Assembly (NCBI RefSeq): GCF_900156505.1
Contig: NZ_FTPR01000001.1
Coordinates: 310,001 to 374,000, forward strand
Direction of reading: 5' to 3'
DNA: 64,000 nucleotides
Origin: Yoonia rosea
GTDB taxonomy: Bacteria > Pseudomonadota > Alphaproteobacteria > Rhodobacterales > Rhodobacteraceae
Shown here: piece by piece, positions 51,675 to 61,246 of the stretch
Position numbering within the stretch: position 1 is the stretch's first letter
How the letters are laid out: every line of letters begins with the position of its first letter
Program-made: the position numbers and the translations under genes
Notes under the pieces: model-generated
Told to the model about the DNA's origin: nothing
Databases searched by the model: none
Seen by the model: the letters and a program-made list of their open reading frames with translations, nothing else

Positions 51675-52625
51675 ATGGCCAAGGCATTCGCGTCACAAGG
51701 TGACATGACCGAAAAGGAAATTTCATTTACCAAGATCGGTCCGGGACTTTATGCCTTTACCGCCGAGGGCGATCCGAATTCCGGCGTCATTATTGGCGAC
51801 GAAAGTGTTATGATCGTCGAAGCGCAGGCCACGCCCCGTTTGGCCAATAAGGTCATCGAATGCGTGCGCAGCGTGACAGACAAGCCTATTTCCCATGTCG
51901 TGCTGACCCATTATCACGCGGTGCGGGTTCTTGGCGCGAGCGCCTTTGGTGCCGATCAGATCATCATGTCCGATGCGGCACGCGGCATGGTCGAAGAACG
52001 CGGGCAAGAAGATTGGGACAGCGAATTCCAACGGTTCCCGCGTCTGTTCGAGGGGCACGAGAGCATTCCCGGGCTTACCTATCCCACAACGACGTTTAGC
52101 GATTCGATGACCGTCTACCTTGGTAACCGCCGGGTTGAGATCAAGCAGATCGGCCGCGCTCATACTGCTGGCGACAGCATCGTTTGGGTGCCGGATGCGC
52201 AAACCATGTTTACCGGTGATATCGTCGAATACCATTCCGCCTGCTATTGCGGCGACGGCTATTTCCGCGAATGGGGGGCCACACTTGACGCTGTGAAAGC
52301 CTACAACCCGCAAAGCATCGCACCGGGCCGTGGCGACGCACTGATCGGGGTCGAAATGGTGGATGCGGCCCTTGCCGCGACACGGGATTTTGTCGACAGC
52401 ACCTATCTGCCCGTGGCACAGGTCGCCGCCCGTGGTGGGACTTTGAAAGAGGCATGGGACGCCGTACGCGCCGCCTGTGATCCAAAATTCAAAGACTACG
52501 CCATCTACGAACACTGCCTACCGTTTAACGTAGCCCGCGCCTATGACGAGGCGCGCGGCATCGACCACCCGCGCATCTGGACCGCCGAACGTGATATCGC
52601 GATGTGGGAGGCGCTTCAGTCATGA
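51675..52625 (+). CDS. Metallo-beta-lactamase-fold protein with altered metal site
   Basis: 316 residues with the MBL fold: VMIVEAQATPRLANKVIECV, LTHYHAVRVLGASAFG, IGRAHTAGDSIVWVPDAQTMFTGDIVEYHSA. The HxHxDH motif reads HYHAVR, so the Asp and last His are replaced by Val and Arg; the later GHG is GRG. One metal site is probably lost. It is the first gene of the homogentisate operon and may be a hydrolase of a lactone or ester in the pathway. Its stop overlaps the monooxygenase start (ATGA). Confidence 0.82.
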   Translation: MAKAFASQGDMTEKEISFTKIGPGLYAFTAEGDPNSGVIIGDESVMIVEAQATPRLANKVIECVRSVTDKPISHVVLTHYHAVRVLGASAFGADQIIMSDAARGMVEERGQEDWDSEFQRFPRLFEGHESIPGLTYPTTTFSDSMTVYLGNRRVEIKQIGRAHTAGDSIVWVPDAQTMFTGDIVEYHSACYCGDGYFREWGATLDAVKAYNPQSIAPGRGDALIGVEMVDAALAATRDFVDSTYLPVAQVAARGGTLKEAWDAVRAACDPKFKDYAIYEHCLPFNVARAYDEARGIDHPRIWTAERDIAMWEALQS

Positions 52626-54226
52626 ACGCCCCGCTGCGCGACCGCTATCCACTTGCGTTTCAGCTGTACCCCTACGCGCGCAGTGCCGATCAGGATGCAG
52701 CCACCCCTGTGCGCCATCCGGTTGTGATCGTCGGCGGGGGGCCTGTGGGCCTGACATTGGCGCTCGATCTGGCCCGACGCGGCACACCCGCCCTTGTTCT
52801 GGACGATCACGAAGGGGTGGGGCAGGGATCACGCGCCATCTGTTTCGCCAAACGCACGCTAGAGGTCATGCACCGCCTCGGCGCGGGCGCGCCCATGGTC
52901 GAAAAAGGCGTCGTCTGGAACAAGGGCCGCGTGTTCCGTGACCGCGATGAGGTTTTTGAATTCGACCTTCTGCCGGAAAGCGGCCACCGCAATCCTGCCT
53001 TTATCAACCTGCCGCAAACCCAGTTTGAAAAGTTTCAGGTCGAGGCGGTTCGACGTGCACAAGCAGACGGACAGCCGATGGATATTCGCGGCAAAAACCG
53101 TGTCGATGCCGTCACCGACATGGGTGACCACCTGCTGCTGGACCTGATGACCCCCGAAGGCCCCTATCAAATCGCAGCCGACTATCTTGTCGCCTGCGAC
53201 GGCGCGCGCTCGCCGTTGCGCGATATGATGGGCCTCGCCTTTGAGGGGCGCGTGTTCGAGGACAATTTCCTGATCGCCGATGTCAAAATGACGGCCGATT
53301 TCCCCACCGAGCGCTGGTTCTGGTTCGAGCCTTGGTTCAAATCCGGCGACAGTGCCCTGCTGCATAAACAGCCCGATGATATCTGGCGCATCGACTTTCA
53401 GCTTGGCTGGGACATCGACCGCGAGAAGGAATTGAAGCCTGAAAACATCCGCGCCCGCGTTGATCAGATGCTGGGGGAGGGGGTGGAATACGAACTCAAT
53501 TGGTGTTCGATTTATACCTTCCAGTGCCGGCGGATGGAAAAGTTCCGCCATGGCCGCGTGATTTTTGCGGGCGACGCGGCGCATCAGGTGTCGCCCTTTG
53601 GGGCGCGGGGCGCGAATTCCGGTGTGCAGGATGCCGATAATCTGGGCTGGAAACTGGCGGCGGTGTTAAATGGCGCATCCGATACCTTGCTGGACAGCTA
53701 TGACAGTGAACGTGTGCTTGCGGCGGATGAGAATATCCTGAACTCCAGCCGCGCGACGGATTTTCTGACCCCCAAATCAGATATTTCCAAAACCTTCCGC
53801 AATGCGGTGCTCGATTTGGCGAAAACCCATGCCTTTGCCCGCCCGTTGATCAATTCCGGACGGCTGAGCGTGCCCAGCGTCTACGACGGCTCACCGCTGA
53901 ATGGCGCAGACGATCTGCAAGGCCCGGATCGCACCCGCCCCGGCGCGCCCTGTCCGGATGCCCCTGTCGGGAACGGCTATTTGCTTGATCACTTGACGGC
54001 TGGCTTTACCGTGCTGTCGATCGGCGCAGATGCGCCGGATGTTGCCGGAACGACATCTTTGCACATTGCCGACGCCTCACCCGAACTGGCGGCGCGGTAT
54101 TTGGGCGATGCGCCCAGTGCCATCTACCTGATCCGCCCTGATCAACATGTCGCCGCACGTTGGGCCACTGCCGATGTGCCAAGCATCAAATCGGCGATAA
54201 TAACCGCAATGGGGGGCGTGCAATGA
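52622..54226 (+). CDS. FAD-dependent aromatic monooxygenase
   Basis: 534 residues from the ATG at 52622. FAD-binding Rossmann fingerprint VVIVGGGPVGLTLALDLARRG, then GARSPLRDMMG and GRVIFAGDAAHQVSPFGARGANSGVQDADNLGWKLAAVL, the three group A hydroxylase motifs. It uses NAD(P)H and O2 to hydroxylate a phenolic ring; in this operon the likely product is homogentisate (for example from 3-hydroxyphenylacetate). Exact substrate is unknown. Overlaps its neighbours by ATGA. Confidence 0.85.
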   Translation: MNAPLRDRYPLAFQLYPYARSADQDAATPVRHPVVIVGGGPVGLTLALDLARRGTPALVLDDHEGVGQGSRAICFAKRTLEVMHRLGAGAPMVEKGVVWNKGRVFRDRDEVFEFDLLPESGHRNPAFINLPQTQFEKFQVEAVRRAQADGQPMDIRGKNRVDAVTDMGDHLLLDLMTPEGPYQIAADYLVACDGARSPLRDMMGLAFEGRVFEDNFLIADVKMTADFPTERWFWFEPWFKSGDSALLHKQPDDIWRIDFQLGWDIDREKELKPENIRARVDQMLGEGVEYELNWCSIYTFQCRRMEKFRHGRVIFAGDAAHQVSPFGARGANSGVQDADNLGWKLAAVLNGASDTLLDSYDSERVLAADENILNSSRATDFLTPKSDISKTFRNAVLDLAKTHAFARPLINSGRLSVPSVYDGSPLNGADDLQGPDRTRPGAPCPDAPVGNGYLLDHLTAGFTVLSIGADAPDVAGTTSLHIADASPELAARYLGDAPSAIYLIRPDQHVAARWATADVPSIKSAIITAMGGVQ

Positions 54227-54420
54227 CCGATCTGAACCTTGATCCCAACATTCCGGATCACGACGCCTTTTATGCCGAACTGATCGACCTGCATAACGGG
54301 CTGGACGCGGCGCAAAGCAGCGCGTTGAACGCCCGTTTGATCCTGATCCTAGCCAATCATATTGGCGACAGAAACGTCCTGACACAGGCCTTTGCTGCCG
54401 CGAAAGGAGATGCCACATGA
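54223..54420 (+). CDS. DUF2783 family protein (homogentisate operon)
   Basis: 65 residues: [57 protein letters not shown]. It is coupled by ATGA to the monooxygenase and to hmgA, the normal position of this family. Its constant neighbour suggests a partner or small subunit for the monooxygenase; function unproven. A second copy is at 8794-8982. Confidence 0.85.
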   Translation: MTDLNLDPNIPDHDAFYAELIDLHNGLDAAQSSALNARLILILANHIGDRNVLTQAFAAAKGDAT

Positions 54421-55766
54421 CCAAGATACAACCCCATGACCTGATCCAATCGGACGGGGCCAGCACGACACCTGGCTATATGTCCGGCTGGGCCAATGAT
54501 TTTGAGACCGAGGCGCTGCCCGGTGTGCTGCCACAAGGCATGAACTCGCCCCAAAAGGTGAACTACGGGCTTTATGCCGAACAACTGTCCGGCACGGCTT
54601 TCACCCAACCACGGCCAGAGCGGACGTGGTGCTATCGCATCCGTCCGTCGGTCAAGCACACGGCGCGGTTCACGCGCATTGATCTGCCTTATTGGAAGAC
54701 AGCGCCGCATGTTCAGGAAGACATCACATCGCTCGGTCAATACCGTTGGGATCCGCTGCCGCATTCGGATGCACCGCTGACGTGGCTGACGGGCATGCGG
54801 ACGATGACGACAGCAGGCGATGTGAACACCCAAGTGGGCATGGCGTCACATGTCTATCTGGTGACCGAAAGCATGAAAGACGCCTATTTCTATTCCGCTG
54901 ACAGCGAGCTGCTGGTGGTGCCGCAAGAGGGGCGTCTGCGCTTTGCCACCGAGCTTGGGATCATCGATATTGAACCCAAGGAGATCGCCATCATTCCGCG
55001 CGGGCTGGTCTATCGGGTCGAGGTGCTTGAGGGGCCCTGCCGTGGCTTTGTCTGTGAAAACTATGGGGCGAAGTTTGATTTGCCGGACCGCGGGCCGATT
55101 GGCGCGAACTGTCTGGCCAACCCGCGTGATTTCAAGACACCCGTCGCCGCTTTTGAGGACCGTGAGACGCCATCCACCGTCACCGTCAAATGGTGCGGCC
55201 AGTTCCATGAAACCAAGATCGGCCACAGCCCCTTGGACATTGTCGCATGGCACGGCAACTACGCGCCGAGCAAATACGACCTGCGCACCTATTGCCCGGT
55301 CGGCGCAATCCTGTTCGACCATCCTGACCCGTCGATTTTCACGGTGCTGACCGCGCCCGGTGGGCAACCCGGTGTCGCCAACATCGACTTTGTGCTGTTC
55401 CGTGAACGCTGGCTGGTGGCCGAAGATACCTTCCGCCCGCCGTGGTACCACAAGAACGTCATGTCCGAGCTGATGGGCAATATCTATGGCCAGTATGATG
55501 CGAAACCGAATGGCTTTGCGCCGGGGGGCGTGTCGTTGCATAATATGATGCTGCCGCATGGGCCGGACATGGAGGCCTTTGAAAAGGCGTCGAACGCCAA
55601 CCTTGGCCCCGACAAGCTGGACCAGACCATGTCGTTCATGTTCGAAACCCGTTTCCCACAGCATCTGACCCAATTCGCTGGTCAAGAGGCCCCGCTGCAA
55701 GACACCTACATTGACTGCTGGACCTCGCTTGAAAAGAAATTCGACGGCACACCGGGCAAGAAATGA
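54417..55766 (+). CDS. hmgA: Homogentisate 1,2-dioxygenase HmgA
   Basis: 449 residues, the usual length. [40 protein letters not shown] is the conserved start, and the iron-binding HxxxxxE and His residues lie in [20 protein letters not shown] and [15 protein letters not shown]. It opens homogentisate to maleylacetoacetate. Overlaps DUF2783 and maiA by ATGA. Confidence 0.95.
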   Translation: MTKIQPHDLIQSDGASTTPGYMSGWANDFETEALPGVLPQGMNSPQKVNYGLYAEQLSGTAFTQPRPERTWCYRIRPSVKHTARFTRIDLPYWKTAPHVQEDITSLGQYRWDPLPHSDAPLTWLTGMRTMTTAGDVNTQVGMASHVYLVTESMKDAYFYSADSELLVVPQEGRLRFATELGIIDIEPKEIAIIPRGLVYRVEVLEGPCRGFVCENYGAKFDLPDRGPIGANCLANPRDFKTPVAAFEDRETPSTVTVKWCGQFHETKIGHSPLDIVAWHGNYAPSKYDLRTYCPVGAILFDHPDPSIFTVLTAPGGQPGVANIDFVLFRERWLVAEDTFRPPWYHKNVMSELMGNIYGQYDAKPNGFAPGGVSLHNMMLPHGPDMEAFEKASNANLGPDKLDQTMSFMFETRFPQHLTQFAGQEAPLQDTYIDCWTSLEKKFDGTPGKK

Positions 55767-56392
55767 AGCTCTATTGCTATTGGCGCTCGACCACGTCCTA
55801 CCGCGTCCGTATCGCGCTGCATCTCAAGGGGGTGGTGTTTGACACGGTGCCTGTAAACCTTGTGACCGATGAACAGGCCCGTGCAGAGTATGCTGCGCTG
55901 AACCCGCAACGCGCGGTCCCAACGCTGGCGACCGATGAGGGCCTCGTGCTGACCCAGTCGCTGGCGATCATGGATTATCTTGATGCAATCGCCCCGGACC
56001 CGGGCCTGTTGCCCGGGGATGCCCCGATGCGGGCGCGGATGTTGGCCGCTGCACTGGTGCTGGCAAGCGATGTGCACCCTGTCAATAACCTGCGCGTGAT
56101 GAAGCGCCTCAAGGACATGGGGCATAACCAGCAAGACTGCACCGACTGGATGCTGCATTGGATGGCCGAAGGGTTGACCGCATTCCAAGCCCTGATTGAC
56201 CCTGACACGCCGTTCTGTTTTGGCGATAGGCCGACCTTTGCCGATATCTGCCTGATCCCGCAGCTTTATAACGCGCACCGCTGGGGGCTGGACATGGCCC
56301 CTTTCACCCGCCTCACCGACATCGAAGCGCGTTGCTTGGCCCTTGCGCCGTTTGATGCAGCCCGCCCTGAAAACCAGCCCGACGCAGTCTAA
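55763..56392 (+). CDS. maiA: Maleylacetoacetate isomerase MaiA (zeta-class GST)
   Basis: 209 residues. [21 protein letters not shown] is the zeta GST motif SSCX-like glutathione site (WRSTTSYR), and [28 protein letters not shown] completes it. It isomerises maleylacetoacetate to fumarylacetoacetate with glutathione. Coupled to hmgA; fahA follows after 12 bases. Confidence 0.93.
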   Translation: MKLYCYWRSTTSYRVRIALHLKGVVFDTVPVNLVTDEQARAEYAALNPQRAVPTLATDEGLVLTQSLAIMDYLDAIAPDPGLLPGDAPMRARMLAAALVLASDVHPVNNLRVMKRLKDMGHNQQDCTDWMLHWMAEGLTAFQALIDPDTPFCFGDRPTFADICLIPQLYNAHRWGLDMAPFTRLTDIEARCLALAPFDAARPENQPDAV

Positions 56393-56404
56393 ACGGAGAC
56401 CCAG

Positions 56405-57661
56405 ATGACTCTTATTCGTTCATGGATCGAAAGCGCAAACGCGCCGGACACCGACTTTCCGCTCAACAATTTGCCCTATGGGGTGTTCTCGCTCCCGAAC
56501 GAAAACAAACGTATGGGAGTCGCGATCGGAGACAAAATTATTGACCTTCCCAAGTTGGTCGAGAACGGGCACCTGAGTCACGCAAACCTGATCCCGAACG
56601 GGCATGACAATCCTTTTCTGCAAGAAAGCTGGAATGATTTCATGGCGCTTGGGCCGGGGTTTTGGCGCTTCTTTCGAGAGGCTCTTACCAAATCCCTCAG
56701 CGAAGGATCTGATCCGTCACATATAGAAGAAGCCCTCGTTCCGATGGCAGAGGCCAAGCTCCTTATGCCGTTCCGTGTCTCGGAATTCACCGATTTCTAC
56801 GCATCGCGCCACCATGCGACGAATGTCGGCACAATGTTCCGTGGTGCGGAAAACGCCTTGCCTCCCAATTGGCTGCACATTCCCATCGGGTACAACGGGC
56901 GCGCTTCATCGGTGGTGGTGGACGGGACTGACGTCATCCGTCCGCAGGGGCAGTTGAAGGGGCCAAACCAAGATGTGCCATCTTTCCTGCCGTCCCGCCG
57001 GTTCGATTTCGAACTGGAAATGGGTGCGATCGTTGGCGTCCCCTCCGACGGGCCGATCAGCCTTGATGACGCCATGGCGAATATCTTCGGCTATGTGATC
57101 CTGAATGATTGGTCCGCACGTGATATCCAAGCTTGGGAATACCAGCCGCTCGGACCGTTTCAGGCCAAGGCGACCGCCACCACAATCAGCCCGTGGATCG
57201 TGACGGCCGCCGCGCTAGAGCCATTCCGTGTCGACACACCCGAACGTGAGTTTGATCTTTTGGATCACCTCAAAGACACAGGCCCGATGCTTTATGACAT
57301 CGACCTAGAGGTCGCGATTGCGCCTGAGGGCAAAGATGAAACTGTCATCACCCGCACCAATTATCGCGAGATGTATTATTCATCTGCTCAGCAATTGACC
57401 CATCACACAAGCAGCGGCTGCCCGATGCGGGTGGGCGATCTGCTGGGGTCGGGCACGATTTCTGGCCCATCCAAGGAAAGCCGTGGCGCCTTGCTCGAAC
57501 TCAGCTGGGGCGGGAAAGAACCGCTGACCTTGGACACTGGCGAAACCCGTAGCTTTATCGAAGACGGTGACACAATCACGATGCGCGGTGCCGCGAAAGG
57601 CGACGGATACCGGATCGGCTTTGGTAAATGCGCAGGAAAAGTATTACCAGCACGGAGCTGA
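56405..57661 (+). CDS. fahA: Fumarylacetoacetase FahA
   Basis: 418 residues. FTDFYASRHHATNVGTMFRG and DFELEMGAIVGVPSDGPISLDDAMANIFGYVILNDWSARDIQAWEYQPLGPFQAK include the Ca2+ ligands and the catalytic His-Glu pair; QQLTHHTSSGCPMRVGDLLGSGTISGP follows. It splits fumarylacetoacetate to fumarate and acetoacetate, the last step of homogentisate breakdown. Last gene of the operon. Confidence 0.95.
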   Translation: MTLIRSWIESANAPDTDFPLNNLPYGVFSLPNENKRMGVAIGDKIIDLPKLVENGHLSHANLIPNGHDNPFLQESWNDFMALGPGFWRFFREALTKSLSEGSDPSHIEEALVPMAEAKLLMPFRVSEFTDFYASRHHATNVGTMFRGAENALPPNWLHIPIGYNGRASSVVVDGTDVIRPQGQLKGPNQDVPSFLPSRRFDFELEMGAIVGVPSDGPISLDDAMANIFGYVILNDWSARDIQAWEYQPLGPFQAKATATTISPWIVTAAALEPFRVDTPEREFDLLDHLKDTGPMLYDIDLEVAIAPEGKDETVITRTNYREMYYSSAQQLTHHTSSGCPMRVGDLLGSGTISGPSKESRGALLELSWGGKEPLTLDTGETRSFIEDGDTITMRGAAKGDGYRIGFGKCAGKVLPARS

Positions 57662-57683
57662 CGGTGGCACCCAGATTCGACAC

Positions 57684-57792
57684 CCTGATGGTTTGATCAT
57701 TCGTCCATCTCGCCCGCTGCCGAGGCAACCTGACGACCGGCGCGTCAACGGAATAACACGCCGTCACTTGTAACATGGGTCAGACCATCAGG
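57684..57792. repeat. Spaced inverted repeat downstream of fahA
   Basis: CCTGATGGTTTGA (57684-57696) pairs with TCAGACCATCAGG (57780-57792) at 12 of 13 positions (a G-U pair in RNA) with 83 bases between. It may be a structured RNA or the ends of a small non-coding element. Confidence 0.4.
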
Positions 57793-57943
57793 CTGTAATG
57801 CCACATTCACAGCCTTGACAGTGGAGTGACTGAACCAAATCTCGTTTTCGGAAGCGCGCAAGATTTGCGCTGCTTCCCGAAATATTCGACGGTTGCCGCC
57901 CTATAAAGGCAAACACTAAAACCCGTGTCAGGATGCCAACGAA

Positions 57944-57965
57944 GGTCGCCACACACCTGGCGACC
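57944..57965. terminator. Hairpin, possible terminator
   Basis: GGTCGCCA (57944-57951) pairs with TGGCGACC (57958-57965) around a six-base loop. No strong U tract on either side. Confidence 0.35.
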
Positions 57966-58021
57966 CATAGAATGCCGCTTTCGTTTTCTTTGGTATTTCG
58001 GGGTCTTGTGCGCGCCCGCGT

Positions 58022-58051
58022 CACGGCACCTCGAATTCGAGGCATGCCGTG
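58022..58051. repeat. Long hairpin with EcoRI-centred palindrome
   Basis: CACGGCA and TGCCGTG arms flank CCTCGAATTCGAGG, a perfect 14-base palindrome, with CA as a bulge. It lies 40 bases beyond the end of the NAD(P)-binding protein gene, so it may be its terminator (no clear U run). Confidence 0.45.
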
Positions 58052-58090
58052 TACTACAGGGGCGTCGCTTCCGACGAACCGATTTTGGCT

Positions 58091-58732
58091 TTATCTCTCA
58101 GAGACGACGGGGGTTTGACCAACGTGGCTGTCATTTTCAACGCAATCCAGCATGAATTTTGCAACGGCGCTGCGACGTACCATCATGCCCGGCTTGGGGG
58201 TCGTTGCCGTTCCGACGATCAACGCTTTCTCCTTCTCGCTGTTGGAAAGCCCCATCGCCCGCACGAGGGTCCAAGACGCGTCAGAAGCACGAAACGCTTG
58301 TTCGACGCTGTTGTGATCCGCGTAGGCATACCCGAGGTTGGTCCGCTTGATCATGAACCGCATGAACCAAGGGGCCGTTTCAAAGCTATCTCCGACACCA
58401 GCCGCCGACAAAAAGACGACACGCTTCTTGCCAAGGGCAATGATATTCTCAGCGACCTTTGTCAGAATCTTTTCCGTCGTAATCGGCTTTGCCCATGGCG
58501 CATCGGATTGGCGCGGGTTGTTGAGCGCAACCAAGATCGCGTCCTTGCCTTGCTCTGCTGCGGCAAGGTCAGCCGGGTTCGTCGGCGTGCCCTTGATGAC
58601 CGTCAGGCCGTCTTGCGCTTGCATGCTATTTGGGTTGCGCACCAATGCGGTCACGTGGTGCCCTCTGGACAGGGCTTGGTCAACGATATGCTTGCCTGTG
58701 CGTCCACTGGCGCCAAGTACGAGAAGATTCAT
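58091..58732 (-). CDS. NAD(P)-binding atypical short-chain dehydrogenase/NmrA-like protein
   Basis: 213 residues. MNLLVLGASGRTGKHIVDQALSRGHHVTALVRNP has the GASGRTGxxI dinucleotide motif; later RVVFLSAAGVGDSF and a YAYADHNSVEQAFRASDASWTLVRAMGLSN region fit the NAD(P)H-binding (NmrA/ SDR_a5) family. Possibly reductase-like or a redox sensor. Same strand as the dioxygenase pseudogene and DoxX, likely one operon divergent from a LysR gene. Confidence 0.82.
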   Translation of the reverse strand: MNLLVLGASGRTGKHIVDQALSRGHHVTALVRNPNSMQAQDGLTVIKGTPTNPADLAAAEQGKDAILVALNNPRQSDAPWAKPITTEKILTKVAENIIALGKKRVVFLSAAGVGDSFETAPWFMRFMIKRTNLGYAYADHNSVEQAFRASDASWTLVRAMGLSNSEKEKALIVGTATTPKPGMMVRRSAVAKFMLDCVENDSHVGQTPVVSER

Positions 58733-58834
58733 TTTTTGTTCCTTTTCAATGTTTTGTTAAGCAAGGCCAACCGTTCTGTCCGTGAAGCGATCAAGCACGA
58801 CCGGCGCCCTGCAGTTTTGTGGCAGTGATGCGGA

Positions 58835-59632
58835 TCAACCGAACTTGTAGTTCGAAACGGTGATGCCGGTCATTTCGCTGGTATGGTGATAAATCCGTTC
58901 TGCTGGTTCATCCTCCGCAGCGCCAAGTGCGACGAAGATCGGCACCAGATGGTCCTCTTCTGCGTGGCAGATACGCGCGGCGGGGGCGCTTTCCCATTTC
59001 AACATGGCTTTGTGCCGCACATCAGGTGCTGCCATCATCGCGTTAAACAGCCATGCATCAAACTCTGCCGAAGGGTCTTTCCCGACACCGCGCGGCAAAC
59101 GCAAGTTGTGAAAGCTCAGGCCCGATCCGACGATCATGATTCCTTCATCCCGCAGTGGTCGCAATGCGCGGCCAATAGCGAAATGATCAGCCGGGTCGTA
59201 GGATTTCAGCATCGACACCTGAAAGATTGGCATGTCGGCCGCCGGGTACATGACCTCCATCGGGGCATAAAGCCCGTGGTCAAAACCGCGATCCGGGTCG
59301 ATCCTTGCGGTAATCCCGGCCTTTTGCAGCAGCGCGAGGGTCCGGGCCGCGACATCGGGCGCACCGGGGGCGTCATAGGTGATTTCGTAGGTATGCGGCG
59401 GAAAGCCGGAATAATCATAGATCATCGGGGGCTTCGCCGCGCCCATGATGGCCACATCATCTTCTTCCTAGTGTCCCGATATCATCAGGATCGCTTTGGG
59501 GCGTTCGCCGTGGTCGGCGACCATCTGTTTGAGCGAAGCCTCGAGCGGGGCAAAGAATTCGCGCATGGGGGGGACCCAAGGCCATGGGCCGCCGCCGTGC
59601 GAGATAAAGTAGGTGGGCAGAGTCTTGGTCAT
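58835..59632 (-). pseudogene. DODA-type (class III extradiol) dioxygenase, in-frame amber at codon 55
   Basis: A 265-codon gene whose first 54 codons (MTKTLPTYFISHGGGPWPWV ... ILMISGH) and last ~210 (KPPMIYDYSGFPPHTYEITYDAPGAP ... HHTSEMTGITVSNYKFG) are both clear parts of one LigB/YgiD-type dioxygenase. They are in the same frame, separated only by TAG at 59468-59470 where relatives usually have Trp (SGHWEE). No frameshift. The metal His residues (ISHGGG, MISGH) remain. It may be a recent nonsense mutation, a suppressed amber, or a sequencing error. The downstream part could restart at GTG 59455. Confidence 0.85.
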
Positions 59633-59697
59633 TGGTATCTCAAACTAGTATCGGACAAAAAGGCGCTTGGGACTTCCCCCAAGCGCGTGATGTGTGT

Positions 59698-60123
59698 TCA
59701 GCCGCGCGGCGTGATCGGTGCCTTTCGGCCACGGCCCCAAAGCACGATCAGAGCACAGCCTATGTAAACGACGTTCAAAGGCAGAACCTCGAATTCGCCA
59801 CGCGAGGCGTGAAACAGGATCGCAAGGATCTGCAGCAGTACACAGGCAGCCGCTGCGACGACGGTTAGGCGCGGCATGATGCGCGTCAAGGATGGCAGTA
59901 GCAGGCCAAGGCCACCGGCTAGATCGACCACGCCGATAAACCGGACGAAGCCTTCCGAGTATTCGCCCGCCCATGGCATCATCGCCGCAAGTTCCGGGAT
60001 TGGCGTGAAAAGTTTCATCGCTCCCGACATGAGGAAGAGAGCCGAGCCGATCACTTGTGCTGCCCATATGCTGATATTGGCGCCTTTGGATACAGGCGCG
60101 GTGTTGAGTGTGGAGCTTATCAC
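59698..60123 (-). CDS. DoxX-family membrane protein
   Basis: 141 residues from the GTG at 60123, which has GAGAGG six bases upstream; an ATG at 60147 has none. Four membrane helices: ISIWAAQVIGSALFLMSGAMKLFTP, FVRFIGVVDLAGGLGLLLPSL, LTVVAAAACVLLQILAILFHA and VVYIGCALIVLWGRG. DoxX proteins are linked to quinone or redox stress. It heads the operon with the dioxygenase and NAD(P)-binding protein and is divergent from a LysR gene. Confidence 0.82.
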   Translation of the reverse strand: MISSTLNTAPVSKGANISIWAAQVIGSALFLMSGAMKLFTPIPELAAMMPWAGEYSEGFVRFIGVVDLAGGLGLLLPSLTRIMPRLTVVAAAACVLLQILAILFHASRGEFEVLPLNVVYIGCALIVLWGRGRKAPITPRG

Positions 60124-60221
60124 GGGGGTACCTCTCAAAATTTTCATTCGACATTTGTCGCCTGATGAGAGTCATACGCAGAAATAAAAAACTAAAAAAT
60201 AGTGATAGTTTCGAAGTTCTT

Positions 60222-60238
60222 GTTCAGATAATCTGAAC
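60222..60238. promoter_or_regulatory. LysR-type operator
   Basis: GTTCAGATAATCTGAAC is a perfect 7-3-7 palindrome, three bases before the lysR ATG. It fits autoregulation and, in a divergent promoter, control of the DoxX operon. Confidence 0.65.
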
Positions 60239-60241
60239 GCT

Positions 60242-61150
60242 ATGGATGCAATTACTCTGGATCAATTCACAGTATTCCTCACGATCGTCGAAGAAGGCAG
60301 CTTTGCCGCGGCTGCGCGAAAGCTCGGTCGCGCGCAATCGGCCATCACCTATGCTGTTCAAAAGCTTGAAGATCAAAGCGGAGTCCCACTTTTCGACCGG
60401 ACCGCTTACCGCCCCACTTTGACCGAACAAGGCCGCGCTCTGTTGCCACGCATCCGTCGGATCATGGACGACCTGGGTGAATTTCGCGTGCAGGCCCAGA
60501 GCATGTCAAAGGGTATCGAGGCTGAGTTGATATTGGTTGTCGAGACCTTTCTGCCGCTCTCGATATTCATGCCAGCCTTGCGCCATTTTCAGAGCGAATA
60601 TCCGATGGTGCAGCTCAGGATCAATGCGGTGCGGCCGCAAGACGCATCGGGGCAGTTGCTGGAAAACCGCGCAGATCTTGGCCTTTTTCTGTTGTCGCCA
60701 AAATCAGAACCGGATCTGGAAAGTCGGGTGATTGCAGAGATGGACTTTGTCGCCGTTGCAGCGCCTGACCATCCACTCGCAGAACTGCCACCACACTTTC
60801 CGAAAGAGGCGATGCGGGACCATCTGCAGATTGTCGTGTCAGACCCAAAGGCGGTGACCGATAGTACGGCATACGGCGTTGTCGGTGTGAACCAGTGGCG
60901 CGTAAGCGATGTTCGTCTGCGCTATGAACTGGTGAAGAAAGGCATCGGCTGGGGGTCCATGCCACGACCGATGGTTGAAGCCGATCTGATGCGCGGAGAG
61001 CTTGTGGAACTGCTCCCTGCGCAGTGGGACTCGTCCAATTCAATGCCACGCTTCAAGATCGTCGTCGCCAGACGGAAAGACAAGGCCTTGGGGCCCGCCG
61101 GCAGTTTTCTTATGGCTACCCTGATTAACGGGTCTGGCTCCAACGATTGA
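60242..61150 (+). CDS. LysR-family regulator (DoxX/dioxygenase operon)
   Basis: 302 residues. N-terminal HTH LDQFTVFLTIVEEGSFAAAARKLGRAQSAITYAVQKLEDQSGVPLFDRTAYRPTLTEQG, then a LysR substrate domain. Divergent from the DoxX operon. It probably activates it with an aromatic or redox signal. Confidence 0.88.
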   Translation: MDAITLDQFTVFLTIVEEGSFAAAARKLGRAQSAITYAVQKLEDQSGVPLFDRTAYRPTLTEQGRALLPRIRRIMDDLGEFRVQAQSMSKGIEAELILVVETFLPLSIFMPALRHFQSEYPMVQLRINAVRPQDASGQLLENRADLGLFLLSPKSEPDLESRVIAEMDFVAVAAPDHPLAELPPHFPKEAMRDHLQIVVSDPKAVTDSTAYGVVGVNQWRVSDVRLRYELVKKGIGWGSMPRPMVEADLMRGELVELLPAQWDSSNSMPRFKIVVARRKDKALGPAGSFLMATLINGSGSND

Positions 61151-61246
61151 AACAGCAATCCGTCATGCAGGCGTCGATGAAGCATTGGGTTGGCGCATTT
61201 AGATTGACCTGTATCAGTTCTGGAAAAACACCTCGGCTGCGCTTGT

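Larger units (their letters stand above)
57662..58090. other. Non-coding region with inverted repeats after fahA
   Basis: About 430 bases between convergent genes with no credible gene. It contains a 13-base inverted repeat (57684-57696 with 57780-57792), a short terminator-like hairpin (57944-57965) and a long hairpin around CCTCGAATTCGAGG (58022-58051). Confidence 0.5.
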
